A stretch of 64,000 nt of DNA from Duganella aquatilis (GTDB lineage: Bacteria > Pseudomonadota > Gammaproteobacteria > Burkholderiales > Burkholderiaceae_D): contig NZ_WKJL01000016.1 of assembly GCF_009674565.1 (NCBI RefSeq), forward strand, positions 1-64,000, given 5' to 3'. Below the pieces are notes generated by a model. The model saw only the letters and a list, made by a program, of their open reading frames with translations, did no database searches and had not been told where the DNA came from. Position 1 is the first letter of the stretch; each line of letters opens with the position of its first letter. Shown piece after piece: positions 44,819 to 53,319 of this stretch. The position numbers were made by a program, and so were the translations under genes.

Positions 44819-44945
44819 TCAAAAGATGTCATTTATAAGAATTTATCGGTATGCATCAATTTTGAGATGATATTTAAAATCAATGACTTGTGAAAACACA
44901 GAGTTGATTTGCACCAATTGACGCCGTTGTTTATACTCCCAATCC

Positions 44946-44964
44946 GGTTACATAGGGGTTACAT
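44946..44964 (+). promoter_or_regulatory. Candidate integrase arm sites, left end
   Basis: GGTTACAT at 44946-44953 and again at 44957-44964, 11 bp apart, just upstream of the integrase start. The same motif with the same 11-bp spacing occurs inside the other end at 51820-51838. They may bind integrase or an excisionase, and could also regulate int. Confidence 0.5.
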
Positions 44965-44976
44965 GAGAGGCTGACG

Positions 44977-46323
44977 ATGGCGCGAGTAGCGTTTACTGCT
45001 GGAAGGATTGATGCCCACAGGTGTGGGCCTGACAAGGCACAGGAGTTCATCTGGGATACCGAAGCGCCAGGGCTTGGGCTACGAGCTACAAGACCGGAAG
45101 CAGGCAAACCATTGCCGCCGACATCTTTCATCTTTCAAGCCAAGTTGAATGGCAAGACCATCCGCGTGACAATTGGCGACCGCAAGGCATGGAGCATTGA
45201 TGCAGCGCGTGCAGAGGCACGTCGGCTGAAAGTGATGATCGACAGCGGTCAAGACCCTCGTCAAGTTAAAGCTGACGCGCTGGCAGCAGAGGAGGCCCGC
45301 CGTGAAGCCAAGTTGGCGGAACAAGCCGCCGCTGCCGCTGCGGCTCTTCGTGACTCGATAACGTTGGGCGATGCGTGGCCGATCTACGTGGCCGAACGCA
45401 CGCCACACTGGGGCGATCATCAAATCTCCGCACACAGAAAAATCATGCAGGCAGGCGGAGAGAAACGGAAACGTAGTCCAAAGCTGACCAAGGCAGGCCC
45501 GCTGTCGGTGCTGTCCGGTGTGCGCTTGGTGGACTTGACCGATGCGAAGATCGAAGCTTGGGCTAAGGTGGAAGCGGCGGTGCGCCCATCCAGCGCGAGG
45601 CTGGCGATGCGACTGCTCAAAGCGTTTATGAATTGGTGCGCAGGACATTCGGTCTATGCCGCCCTGGTCACAGTGAGCGCCGCAAAGAGCAGTCGCGCGC
45701 GTGAGATCCTGGGCAAACCCAAGATGAAGCATGATCTGCTCCAGCGGGAGCAACTGGCGGCCTGGTTCGATGAGGTGCGCAAGATTGGCAACCCAGTCAT
45801 TGCCGCCTACCTGCAAACGCTGCTGATGACTGGCGCTCGTCGCGAAGAGGTAGCCAAGTTGCGTTGGGCTGATGTCGATTTCCAGTGGGCGAGTATGAGG
45901 TTAGGCGACAAGGTGGAAGATTTCCGCATGGTGCCGCTCACGCCTTACGTCGCGCACTTGCTTGCCGCTTTGCCACGTCGTAATGAGTGGGTTTTCAGCA
46001 GCCCCAGTGCTGAATCAGGCAGGCTGGCAGAACCGCGCATTGCCCATAATGAAGCGGTTGCCGCCGCCGGTTTACCGCACCTCACCTTGCACGGTCTGCG
46101 CCGGAGTTTCGCAACTCTGAGCGAATGGGTGGAGATGCCTGCGGGCATCGCGGCTCAAATTCAAGGCCACGCACCGCAAGGTGTGCGAGAACAGAACTAC
46201 ATCCGTCGTCCGCTGGACCTGCTGAGGAAGTGGCACATTAAGATCGAGGAGTGGATTCTTGAGCAGGCCGGTGTCGAGTTCACCCCAGCTGTCCACGGTC
46301 TGCGAGTTGTTGGCGCAAACTGA
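44977..46323 (+). CDS. int: Tyrosine-family site-specific integrase
   Basis: 448 residues. An N-terminal DUF4102-like arm-binding domain (FIFQAKLNGKTIRVTIGDRKAW) and central core-binding domain precede the catalytic domain. Catalytic residues are visible: Arg in TGARREEV near residue 288, HGLRRSF near 372, His in QGHAP and Tyr in NYIRR near 408. It would catalyse integration and excision at the tRNA-Thr att core. An AGAGG site lies upstream of ATG. Confidence 0.93.
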   Translation: MARVAFTAGRIDAHRCGPDKAQEFIWDTEAPGLGLRATRPEAGKPLPPTSFIFQAKLNGKTIRVTIGDRKAWSIDAARAEARRLKVMIDSGQDPRQVKADALAAEEARREAKLAEQAAAAAAALRDSITLGDAWPIYVAERTPHWGDHQISAHRKIMQAGGEKRKRSPKLTKAGPLSVLSGVRLVDLTDAKIEAWAKVEAAVRPSSARLAMRLLKAFMNWCAGHSVYAALVTVSAAKSSRAREILGKPKMKHDLLQREQLAAWFDEVRKIGNPVIAAYLQTLLMTGARREEVAKLRWADVDFQWASMRLGDKVEDFRMVPLTPYVAHLLAALPRRNEWVFSSPSAESGRLAEPRIAHNEAVAAAGLPHLTLHGLRRSFATLSEWVEMPAGIAAQIQGHAPQGVREQNYIRRPLDLLRKWHIKIEEWILEQAGVEFTPAVHGLRVVGAN

Positions 46324-46357
46324 ACTTGGAACCATTGACAACCAGCAACGATAATAA

Positions 46358-47011
46358 ATGAAACAAGTCCAAGTACCAGAATTCGATTTTGAATTCGATG
46401 AAAGTTTTCCCCTTTACGGTGACGTAGTTTTTCATCACGAAATGCGAGAACTCCTTCGTGGCGAAGTGTCTTATGGCGAGGACGACAACAAAGACAAAGC
46501 GCGCCGAGTTTTGGAATATGGTTCGCAACAAATCCTCAATGATGAAGCCTCGTCGCCATTTATGCGCTATGTCGCAATCTGTTTTAAGCGCCACCTGGAA
46601 GGGAACAAAGGAAAAAAGGTAAGCCTGGATGTCGCTTTCAGCCGCGAACAGGGGCTGGGACGGCCCAAAGATGACCCTGCAAAACATGATGCCGTTGTTG
46701 TCGCATACTACTCGGGTTGTGCTTGTGTTGTACCTCAAAGCGCCCACGTCTTTGCATACTATCTCCACGCATTAGGCGACCCAGCCTACGCTCACACAGC
46801 TTTAACTGCGGACATTACGATGGACGAAGAAGAACGCCGGGAGCGGAGCTTCAATGCGGCTTTCAGCGTCCACCACGGCTGGACTCAGGATGAGCTTAGT
46901 CGCAAGGGAATTGACTCCAGATCCGTCGAAAGCAAGAAGGAGCAGACCAGGAGCCTGTTGCAGGACAGGGGGCTTTACCTCAAACAAAGGAAAAAGAAAA
47001 TCAGAAAATAA
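46358..47011 (+). CDS. Hypothetical protein of the element
   Basis: 217 residues, rich in charged residues, with a lysine/arginine-rich C terminus (LKQRKKKIRK). No recognised domain or membrane segment. It follows the integrase by 34 bp. Confidence 0.6.
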   Translation: MKQVQVPEFDFEFDESFPLYGDVVFHHEMRELLRGEVSYGEDDNKDKARRVLEYGSQQILNDEASSPFMRYVAICFKRHLEGNKGKKVSLDVAFSREQGLGRPKDDPAKHDAVVVAYYSGCACVVPQSAHVFAYYLHALGDPAYAHTALTADITMDEEERRERSFNAAFSVHHGWTQDELSRKGIDSRSVESKKEQTRSLLQDRGLYLKQRKKKIRK

Positions 47012-47093
47012 TATGCCCGATTTTAATCTGGCTTACAAAATTGGGGTCCTTCGTCAGACTACGGGTTCGTTAAACAAACAAGGAACCCGTTCC

Positions 47094-47330
47094 ATGCAAA
47101 TCGTAACACCTCAATTCCCACCAATCGACCAGGAAACCCGCAGCCATGTGGACACCGCGTGCGCTGCGCATTGGCTGAACCGTAAAGAACAGACAATGCG
47201 TGCTTGGGCCTGCCTGGAAAACGGCCCCATCCGTCCCATTCGCGTCATGGGGCGTTTGGCGTGGCCGGTGGACGCAATCAGGCGCGTACTGGCTAACGGC
47301 CATGCCACCGGGACTGGGGGCGCAGCATGA
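47094..47330 (+). CDS. Small HTH protein, possible excisionase or regulator
   Basis: 78 residues. ACAAHWLNRKEQTMRAWACLENGPIRPIRVMGRLAWPVDAIRRVL has the shape of an excisionase/AlpA-like winged helix, which reads a target and sets a residue for the wing (RLAWPVDAI). AAGGA lies 9 nt before the ATG at 47094, and GGAACCCGTTCC forms a short dyad there. Small HTH proteins at this place in integrative elements often control excision. Confidence 0.6.
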   Translation: MQIVTPQFPPIDQETRSHVDTACAAHWLNRKEQTMRAWACLENGPIRPIRVMGRLAWPVDAIRRVLANGHATGTGGAA

Positions 47331-47394
47331 GTGCCCTCAATTTCAAGAATCACACGCCCGAGCAACCACGCCTGTTTAATTCAAAGGGATAACG

Positions 47395-47712
47395 ATGAGC
47401 TATAAACTTGATTTGCCGGAAGAAACCGACGAGTTGTTGCAGAGCCTTTCCGTTTCCACGGGGCTTTCTTTTAGCTACATGGTCAACAAGCTTCTGAGCG
47501 CACATTTGACGGACCTGCATGAATTGCTGGCGCTGGTTGAAGCTCATCCTGAACTGGAGGAAGAGGCGGCAAATGTGTTCCACTCGTTCGGGCCAGAGCA
47601 GATGATGGTCGGCATCAAGCGCATTGCGCCGCCTGCTTACCTGACACTGGCGGAGCGTTTCGAGCGCGACGTTGGGGTCTCTCGTGATCCGGCGCAGTTC
47701 ACTAGTCACTAA
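47395..47712 (+). CDS. Hypothetical protein, possible ribbon-helix-helix start
   Basis: 105 residues. The N terminus (MSYKLDLPEETDELLQSLSVSTGLSF) resembles a ribbon-helix-helix domain; the rest is an acidic helix-rich segment. AAGGG precedes ATG by about 6 nt. The stop overlaps the next start (TAATG). Confidence 0.6.
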   Translation: MSYKLDLPEETDELLQSLSVSTGLSFSYMVNKLLSAHLTDLHELLALVEAHPELEEEAANVFHSFGPEQMMVGIKRIAPPAYLTLAERFERDVGVSRDPAQFTSH

Positions 47713-48512
47713 TGGAAGTAGTAAGCGCTTCTGATGAAGCGCCACGGGACTTTGCGCGCCTTTCGGCGCTGCTTAGTCCTGTTGCGCCAAGCGGGCTTGA
47801 GCACGCGCGACAGCGGCTGGCTGCCACAGACCGAGAGAAGCTCATCGGTGGCTTCAAGAAGGCGTTCGCAACCGATAGGCGACTTCTGACTCGCTTGATT
47901 GGTGAGGAACTCGTATTGCGTGGTGTCCCTCCGTGCTACTGGCATGACACCTTGAACTGGAAGAATGCCAGCCTGAGTCAACGTTACGACCTCTTTGTTG
48001 GCGACCTGCTCTGGCTGCGCCGTTGGCATCGTCTGCACGTACAGCAAATAAGGTATGCCAGGTATCGGCGCCTGCTGACGGGGTTCGATACCTTATTCTA
48101 CCGAGAGGTCGATCACGCTTTCTGGGCAGGTAGGCGACCGGCATGGCAGTTGATCAAGTCGCTGAGCCTGACGGTGAGCCAGCAGTGGGAGTGCGCGTGG
48201 CTTCGTTCGACACCCGTGCAGAGGAAATCGGCGTCCATCGATGCTGACAGCGCTGGCGTCCTTGAGCTACTGCGCGCCGACCTGGGCGTGGTGCGGCGGA
48301 CTGCGGCCTATGGTGAAGCCGAGGCCGAAGCAACGTTGCGCCGCCGTCACGCGATTTGGCGTTGTTGGCGTATTGCGGGCACCGCTAGCCCTACTGCGAT
48401 TGCCGCGCGCTACGAGCAGCTAACCGGAGAGGCAATCAGTCGGCAGCTTGTCGCGAATCACCTGGTAAAGATTCGATCCAGTCTCAAACAAAAGGAGATG
48501 AAAACGACATGA
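47712..48512 (+). CDS. Hypothetical protein of the element, possibly DNA-binding
   Basis: 266 residues, arginine- and tryptophan-rich, coupled to the preceding gene by a TAATG overlap. The C terminus (ASPTAIAARYEQLTGEAISRQLVANHLVKIRSSLK) looks like a helix-turn-helix. A role in replication or regulation of the element is possible; I recognise no family. Confidence 0.6.
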   Translation: MEVVSASDEAPRDFARLSALLSPVAPSGLEHARQRLAATDREKLIGGFKKAFATDRRLLTRLIGEELVLRGVPPCYWHDTLNWKNASLSQRYDLFVGDLLWLRRWHRLHVQQIRYARYRRLLTGFDTLFYREVDHAFWAGRRPAWQLIKSLSLTVSQQWECAWLRSTPVQRKSASIDADSAGVLELLRADLGVVRRTAAYGEAEAEATLRRRHAIWRCWRIAGTASPTAIAARYEQLTGEAISRQLVANHLVKIRSSLKQKEMKTT

Positions 48513-48548
48513 CCTAACGAGCAGAAATTGGGCGGTGTATCCCCTTTT

Positions 48549-48621
48549 CCAGAACGTAGTTCTGGATTGTTTTCGTCACCCCAGAAAAGCCTTTACCTAA
48601 AGGCTCCTGATGGGTGACGAA
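48549..48621 (+). other. Cluster of nested stem-loops
   Basis: Three perfect stems lie within 73 nt: CCAGAAC/GTTCTGG (48549-48555, 48559-48565); an outer TTCGTCACCC/GGGTGACGAA (48572-48581, 48612-48621); and, inside that, AGCCTTTA/TAAAGGCT (48588-48595, 48598-48605). It follows the 266-residue gene by 36 nt, and GTCACCCC recurs twice just downstream. It may be a terminator, leader or small RNA; no T-run follows. Confidence 0.5.
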
Positions 48622-48760
48622 CGGAGATGAAAAACACCTTGGCGGACATAAAATGTCGTCACCCCTCAATCTTATACCTTCTGTCACCCCTCGCGGCCCT
48701 GGCGTTGACACCGACGAACCGGCTCCCCTGTTCAGCGGCCCGACGAACCCGGAGAGAATT

Positions 48761-48928
48761 ATGCGCAAAATCACAACTGGCGAAATGGCCGAAATCCTCG
48801 AAATCATGAACATCAAGCAGAGCATCGACAGCGGCTTCGCGGTAACGCATCATGGCGACCTCGACGGCCGCGCGATCATCGCTATCTCTACTTGTCGCGG
48901 CGAAGGCGATTGTTACATCGTGGACTGA
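48761..48928 (+). CDS. Small hypothetical protein
   Basis: 55 residues (MRKITTGEMAEILEIMNIKQ onward, ending GEGDCYIVD). GGAGAG ends 4 nt before ATG 48761. The frame is open further upstream, but those starts lack ribosome sites. It is flanked on both sides by strongly structured DNA. No family recognised. Confidence 0.5.
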   Translation: MRKITTGEMAEILEIMNIKQSIDSGFAVTHHGDLDGRAIIAISTCRGEGDCYIVD

Positions 48929-48961
48929 CCTCACTGCGGAACTAATGCGCAAGCAATGCTG

Positions 48962-49059
48962 CCCCATCCGGCGTTGAAAAGGCAAAGTCCTAGAATATAA
49001 GGATCGCCGGGATGGGGAAGTCGTCTTCAACTTCAGGGTTTTTAACGGCGATCCTTATA
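48962..49059. other. Mutually exclusive inverted repeats
   Basis: Stem A: CCCCATCCGGCG (48962-48973) pairs with CGCCGGGATGGGG (49006-49018, one bulged G). Stem B: TATAAGGATCGCCG (48996-49009) pairs perfectly with CGGCGATCCTTATA (49046-49059). They share 49006-49009, so only one can form at a time. It lies between the small gene and the DUF262 stop, in a gap of 171 bp with no gene. Switch, attenuator or structured RNA are all possible. Confidence 0.5.
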
Positions 49060-49063
49060 CCCC

Positions 49064-49096
49064 CGCGACAGAAATGAAAGACAACGAACTGTCGCG
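49064..49096 (-). terminator. Hairpin just past the DUF262 stop
   Basis: CGCGACAG (49064-49071) pairs with CTGTCGCG (49089-49096), 3 nt beyond the DUF262 stop on the minus strand, with a 17-nt loop. No T-run follows, so it may be a 3' end stabiliser or weak terminator. Confidence 0.4.
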
Positions 49097-49099
49097 AGT

Positions 49100-50209
49100 T
49101 TATGCTTCAATTGTTGCAGCAAAAATATTTGCTATCGTATTGTGCCGGGCCATCCTTTGGCGCTTGTTATTTACTGCCTCACGAGCTGCAAGTGCGTAGT
49201 CGGCTGGAGGCGCGTCAATAAAGGCAATAAGATTTTCCCTGATTTCCTTCATCTTAATCTTGCCAATTTTTTTAATATCACCTCCATACGCGTCCAGGAC
49301 ATTAATTAACGTAAATGCATTGGACTTTGAAAACCAGGCGGAATTTTTCGGGAACTTAAAGTTTAAGAATATTTTGGCGGCATCGTTAAGGCGGGTGACT
49401 AATTTGTCACGTTCTTCAAATTCTGCGACCTGGTCCAGATATGCTTCCAACTGCTCGTTTCGGTTGTAATAGCCTCCGGTGATGGTAGCCATTAAATTCA
49501 AAGTATAGGCGAGATGGGTTTGTCGTTGAATCTCATATCGCGTAAATATTGATGATTCGACAATTAATTCCAAGAATGAAGAAATGTTTTGTTTGTTCCC
49601 CCAGGCAACAAAATCCGCATCGATATTCGGATCTGTTTTACTTAACCCCGAAAATACATTATCAACATTCTCATTTTCCGTGTCGTCGCCGTTCACTTTT
49701 CGCAACTCGCCACAAAGCAGCTTAGCAATAAGCATGAAGTCCGATGAGCCGTACTCGGCTGACATTTTTTCAATTGTAGACAGCGCATAGAATGTTCTAT
49801 TCAAGCGTTGGAAAATTTCAATAATCTCGGGATCGTTTTGCTCCAAATCCAGATCAATAATAGCTATTTCATACTTGAGAAACCCCTTTTGCTGATCTTC
49901 ATGAAGCTGAGCGAACGTTTTCCCATCAACAGCGAATTCGTTATTAATAAACTCCTGAATTGTGGTCATACGTTGCTGTCCATCGACAACGCACATAGTT
50001 GACCTCATGGTTACCACGTCCAATGTACCCCGCGATAGAAAAATCTCTGGAAACGGATATCCAAGCAAGATTGTCTTAATAAAGTCAATCTTATGAGTTA
50101 AACGCCAAACGAGCTTTCGCTGAAAATATGGCGAGAGAATAATGGAGCCTTCCCGAATATCACGGACGATATCAACAAGGTCACGGGGGCGAACTTTATA
50201 TTTCGACAT
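49100..50209 (-). CDS. DUF262-domain protein, possible effector nuclease/NTPase
   Basis: 369 residues. N-terminal DUF262 (GmrS-like, ParB-fold) motifs are intact: SPYFQRKLVW near residue 26, VDGQQRMTT near residue 75, and IFQRLNRT. There is no DUF1524 HNH domain, unlike the two-domain GmrSD restriction proteins. Its start codon shares one base with the stop of the nucleotidyltransferase gene, so the two are translated together. The region is clearly AT-richer than its surroundings, a sign of transfer. Biochemical activity is unknown; DUF262 proteins include modification-dependent anti-phage enzymes. Confidence 0.85.
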   Translation of the reverse strand: MSKYKVRPRDLVDIVRDIREGSIILSPYFQRKLVWRLTHKIDFIKTILLGYPFPEIFLSRGTLDVVTMRSTMCVVDGQQRMTTIQEFINNEFAVDGKTFAQLHEDQQKGFLKYEIAIIDLDLEQNDPEIIEIFQRLNRTFYALSTIEKMSAEYGSSDFMLIAKLLCGELRKVNGDDTENENVDNVFSGLSKTDPNIDADFVAWGNKQNISSFLELIVESSIFTRYEIQRQTHLAYTLNLMATITGGYYNRNEQLEAYLDQVAEFEERDKLVTRLNDAAKIFLNFKFPKNSAWFSKSNAFTLINVLDAYGGDIKKIGKIKMKEIRENLIAFIDAPPADYALAAREAVNNKRQRMARHNTIANIFAATIEA

Positions 50210-50835
50210 TATTTTTCCAATTTGTAAGCACCTAGATTTCTAACCAGGCTCTGCTCAAAAAACACGGGCGATAGATAAATTCCACAATTAACGTCTTTGA
50301 ACGATTCAAAGTGTTTTTGGGTTAGTTGGCTAAAGAATTTAAACCAATCCTTCCTTAATTGGCAATGCGGCATGACATCAGGTCGAAACCAGCCCTGAGC
50401 AAGGTTTTTTTGAAAAAAATCTGGAACGTTCTTAATTTTGCTGCTTTTGGGAAATTTGGTTAAGTCGCGGTAACCCTTGGTGATCGAAAAGGCTTCCTCG
50501 CTAAATTTTGTAAATAGTCGTTCGTCAACAATAGCTAAATCAAGATCAGAGTCACTTTCGGTGAACTCCGTATTTTTATAGAGACTATGCCCAGTTTGGG
50601 CCGAACCGGAAACGTAGATGGACTTGAACGGGACACCGAACTCGTCGGCAACGGAACTAAATATCTTAAAGATCGCATCGTCATGAACAAGAGATATCGG
50701 TGACCGTCTAAAGTAAAATAGACGTTTCACAATTAACTCGTCGCTATCACCTCTTTCGCGCGCCGTCTTGATTTCTGCATCCAGCTCGTTTTTATATTTA
50801 TTCATGACGAGTGGTTGTAATTGCTTAAGTGACAT
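50209..50835 (-). CDS. Nucleotidyltransferase-fold protein
   Basis: About 208 residues. The Pol-beta type nucleotidyltransferase signature is present: SGSAQTG then SDSDLDLAIVD near residues 77-103. A third catalytic acidic residue is not obvious by eye. ATG 50835 is chosen because AAAAGGG lies 5 nt upstream; the adjacent ATG (50838) would be too close. It is the middle gene of the XRE-nucleotidyltransferase-DUF262 operon. It could transfer a nucleotide to a protein, make a nucleotide signal, or be the antitoxin-like partner of DUF262. Confidence 0.8.
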   Translation of the reverse strand: MSLKQLQPLVMNKYKNELDAEIKTARERGDSDELIVKRLFYFRRSPISLVHDDAIFKIFSSVADEFGVPFKSIYVSGSAQTGHSLYKNTEFTESDSDLDLAIVDERLFTKFSEEAFSITKGYRDLTKFPKSSKIKNVPDFFQKNLAQGWFRPDVMPHCQLRKDWFKFFSQLTQKHFESFKDVNCGIYLSPVFFEQSLVRNLGAYKLEK

Positions 50836-50883
50836 CATATCCCTTTTGGCAGCGACAGTTATAGCCGAGATCTTCCCTGCGTC

Positions 50884-51114
50884 CTAAAGCCCTCGAAACA
50901 AGTCCTCTACCGTAATACCGAACGACGCAGCGAGGCGTTCTATACCATCCAAGGACAAGTTCGACGTGCCGCGTTCGATCCTGCTCATATAGCTGCGTGC
51001 AAACCCGCACTTGTCCGCGAAGTCTTCTTGCGAGACTCCCGCGTCACGGCGTAGTTGGCGGACCCGTTCGCCAAATCTTTTTCTCAGCGTTTCCACGCTG
51101 ATACTGTCGAGCAA
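50884..51114 (-). CDS. XRE-family HTH regulator (controller-like)
   Basis: A 76-residue protein consisting essentially of one XRE helix-turn-helix (SQEDFADKCGFARSYMSRIERG), like the controller proteins of restriction-modification systems. It begins with TTG (51114) and has no ribosome site; a TATACA sequence abuts the start, so it may be leaderless. It is the first gene of the operon, 48 bp ahead of the nucleotidyltransferase. Confidence 0.75.
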   Translation of the reverse strand: MLDSISVETLRKRFGERVRQLRRDAGVSQEDFADKCGFARSYMSRIERGTSNLSLDGIERLAASFGITVEDLFRGL

Positions 51115-51178
51115 TGTATACTAAATCACCACGCTCTAATCGTGACATTTTTGCTCAATTATTTTTGTTTCGGGAACT

Positions 51179-51733
51179 ATGAAATTGAATAGGCGGCGCA
51201 AGGTAGCCACTTCACTCGCTGCACTGATCCTTCTTTCTGGCTGTGGGAAGTCGTCTGAGAAAGAAGCGGCAGAACAGCGTGTCTTAGATGCAGACCCGAC
51301 TGTGGTATCGGCCTGCACATTTGATGCTCTTTACCCAGTTCACATCTCGATGTTGGACGTAGAGGAAACCTCTGCCGTCTGTGAAAAGATGGCCAGGGCA
51401 ATGGGTCACAACCCGTCCGTGAAGCAGCTCAGGCATCTCGCGCGGGCTGTAGGTCTTTTGAGCGTCCAGGGCCGCACCAAAGACGTTGTTGGTACCGCCT
51501 ATCAATTCATGCGTGTCGTTGAAGTCAGGGGACAGTTGAAGAATGAGCAGGCGATGTACGCGACCATCGAACTAGTCTTCAAGATCGCGAATGGCACGGA
51601 TGGCCGGGTCATGCCCAAGGATTTAAATGTGTTCTTGACCAGTCTCGGCAAAGGCGCGAAGACAATGAGCGACCAGGGTCTGATCAACAGCGCCTCAATG
51701 TTGTCCATCATGAAGCAGGACCAGGGCGGTTGA
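51179..51733 (+). CDS. Hypothetical lipoprotein at the right end of the element
   Basis: 184 residues with a positively charged start (MKLNRRRK), hydrophobic segment and lipobox Cys22 (LLSGC). The mature part has a few paired cysteines (VVSACTFD, AVCEKM) and helical segments. It is divergent from the XRE operon with 64 bp between. No family recognised; a surface or exclusion protein is possible. Confidence 0.65.
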   Translation: MKLNRRRKVATSLAALILLSGCGKSSEKEAAEQRVLDADPTVVSACTFDALYPVHISMLDVEETSAVCEKMARAMGHNPSVKQLRHLARAVGLLSVQGRTKDVVGTAYQFMRVVEVRGQLKNEQAMYATIELVFKIANGTDGRVMPKDLNVFLTSLGKGAKTMSDQGLINSASMLSIMKQDQGG

Positions 51734-51819
51734 CTCAACCGTGACTCAACCGGTGGTTGTTGGTATTGCGCCACGATTTATAAAGACGAGGCACAAAATT
51801 CGCACCGGTTTTCAAATCG

Positions 51820-51838
51820 GGTTACAAGGCGGTTACAT
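51820..51838 (+). promoter_or_regulatory. Candidate integrase arm sites, right end
   Basis: GGTTACAA (51820-51827) and GGTTACAT (51831-51838), again 11 bp apart, about 105 bp inside the att core. They match the pair at 44946-44964 in motif, spacing and orientation. Confidence 0.5.
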
Positions 51839-51865
51839 AGCGCATGAGAAGGGCACGTCAAACAA

Positions 51866-51991
<126 letters not shown>

Positions 51992-52017
51992 GTAACTTTT
52001 ACGCTGCGGATTATACG

Positions 52018-52503
52018 CTATTTAATACGCGTAAGGGTGGGGCGGCCGCCCTTTTTGGGCGGCTCGTTGTCGTCGTCCGGCGCGCCTGGGGCCTCGGTTT
52101 TGGCCTCGGATGCGGCGCTTGGCACGGCCGACAATACCGGCGTGGCCGGCACCTCTTCCACCGTTTCCGGCGCCGGCGCGGCGGCCTGGCCGACTTGCGG
52201 TTCGAACGCCATGCCCTGGCCGTTTTCGTTGGCGTAGATCGCCATCACGTTGTTGACCGGGATGTAGATTTCGCGCGAGACGCCGCCGAAGCGGGCGTGG
52301 AAACGGATGCTGTCGTTGTCCATCTTCAGGCCCGAGGTGGCGCCGAAGCTGATGTTGAGCACGATTTCGCCCTTCTTCACGTATTCCATCGGCACGGTGG
52401 TGCCGGCGTCGACTTTGACCGCGAGGTAGGGGGTGTAGCCGCTGTCCGTGCACCATTCGTAGATGGCGCGCAGCAGATAGGGCTTGGTTGAGATTTCAGA
52501 CAT
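52018..52503 (-). CDS. sspB: ClpXP specificity-enhancing factor SspB
   Basis: 161 residues. It delivers ssrA-tagged proteins to ClpXP. The conserved core runs from TKPYLLRAIYEWCTDSGYTPYL through LNISFGATSGL to PVNNVMAIYANENGQGM, and the tail is a flexible acidic segment ending with the ClpX-binding module (GGRPTLTRIK). ATG 52503 is chosen; the frame continues upstream without family match. It directly follows sspA. Confidence 0.95.
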   Translation of the reverse strand: MSEISTKPYLLRAIYEWCTDSGYTPYLAVKVDAGTTVPMEYVKKGEIVLNISFGATSGLKMDNDSIRFHARFGGVSREIYIPVNNVMAIYANENGQGMAFEPQVGQAAAPAPETVEEVPATPVLSAVPSAASEAKTEAPGAPDDDNEPPKKGGRPTLTRIK

Positions 52504-52592
52504 GGGATTCCAGACTGCGGTAAAACACGGCGCGCCGCCAGCTGTCGCCGGCAAACGCGCCGCAGTACTTCAGACAAACGGCCTGCGGCCGA

Positions 52593-53204
52593 TCAACGGC
52601 GCATGACCTTTTCCGACGGCGTCAGCGCTTCGATGTAGGCCGGGCGCGAGAAGATGCGCTCGGCGTATTTCATCAGCGGGGCGGCGGTCTTCGACAGTTC
52701 GATGCCGTAGTGATCCAGACGCCACAGCAGCGGCGCGACGGCCACGTCCAGCATCGAGAACTCGTCGCCCAGCATGTACTTGTTCTTCAGGAACAGCGGC
52801 GCCAGCGTGGTCAGGCGGTCGCGGATTTCCGCGCGCGCCTTGTCGTGGCTCTTGTCGTTGCCCTTGGCGCGTTCGCTTTCCAGCGTGTGCACGTGGACGA
52901 ACAGTTCTTTTTCGAAGTTGAACAGCATCAGGCGCGCACGGGCGCGCATCAGCGGGTCGGCCGGCATCAGCTGCGGATGCGGGAAGCGCTCGTCGATGTA
53001 CTCGTTGATGATGTTCGATTCGTACAGGATCAGTTCACGTTCGACCAGGATCGGCACCTGACCATACGGATTCATGGTCGAGATGTCTTCCGGCTTGTTG
53101 AACAAGTCGACATCGCGCACTTCAAAGTCCATGCCTTTTTCAAACAGGACCAGGCGGCAGCGTTGCGAAAATGGGCAGGTCGTACCCGAGTAGAGAACCA
53201 TCAT
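52593..53204 (-). CDS. sspA: Stringent starvation protein A
   Basis: 203 residues, a glutathione-S-transferase-fold protein that binds RNA polymerase and alters promoter choice in stress. It starts MMVLYSGTTCPFSQRCRLVL with the thioredoxin-like fold, and the C-terminal helical domain follows. Together with sspB it forms the usual operon downstream of the bc1 genes. Confidence 0.94.
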   Translation of the reverse strand: MMVLYSGTTCPFSQRCRLVLFEKGMDFEVRDVDLFNKPEDISTMNPYGQVPILVERELILYESNIINEYIDERFPHPQLMPADPLMRARARLMLFNFEKELFVHVHTLESERAKGNDKSHDKARAEIRDRLTTLAPLFLKNKYMLGDEFSMLDVAVAPLLWRLDHYGIELSKTAAPLMKYAERIFSRPAYIEALTPSEKVMRR

Positions 53205-53283
53205 GTGTGTAGTTCCTTAGAAGAACAAAAGGGGGTGGGCCGCGAACGGATCACCCCGGATCGATCGCCCGCCAAACGCGGGC

Positions 53284-53314
53284 TTCGCAAAACAAGCGCC
53301 GGCCAGCCGGCGCT
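53284..53314 (-). terminator. Terminator after petC
   Basis: AGCGCCGGC (53295-53303) and GCCGGCGCT (53306-53314) form a tight stem, followed on the minus strand by TTGTTTT. It begins 6 nt after the petC stop codon. Confidence 0.75.
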
Positions 53315-53319
53315 CTCGT

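Noticed and set aside
48962..49059. Integron attC site or retron msr/msd
   Set aside because: No attC core triplets in the right places and no reverse transcriptase nearby; the competing stems alone do not support either.
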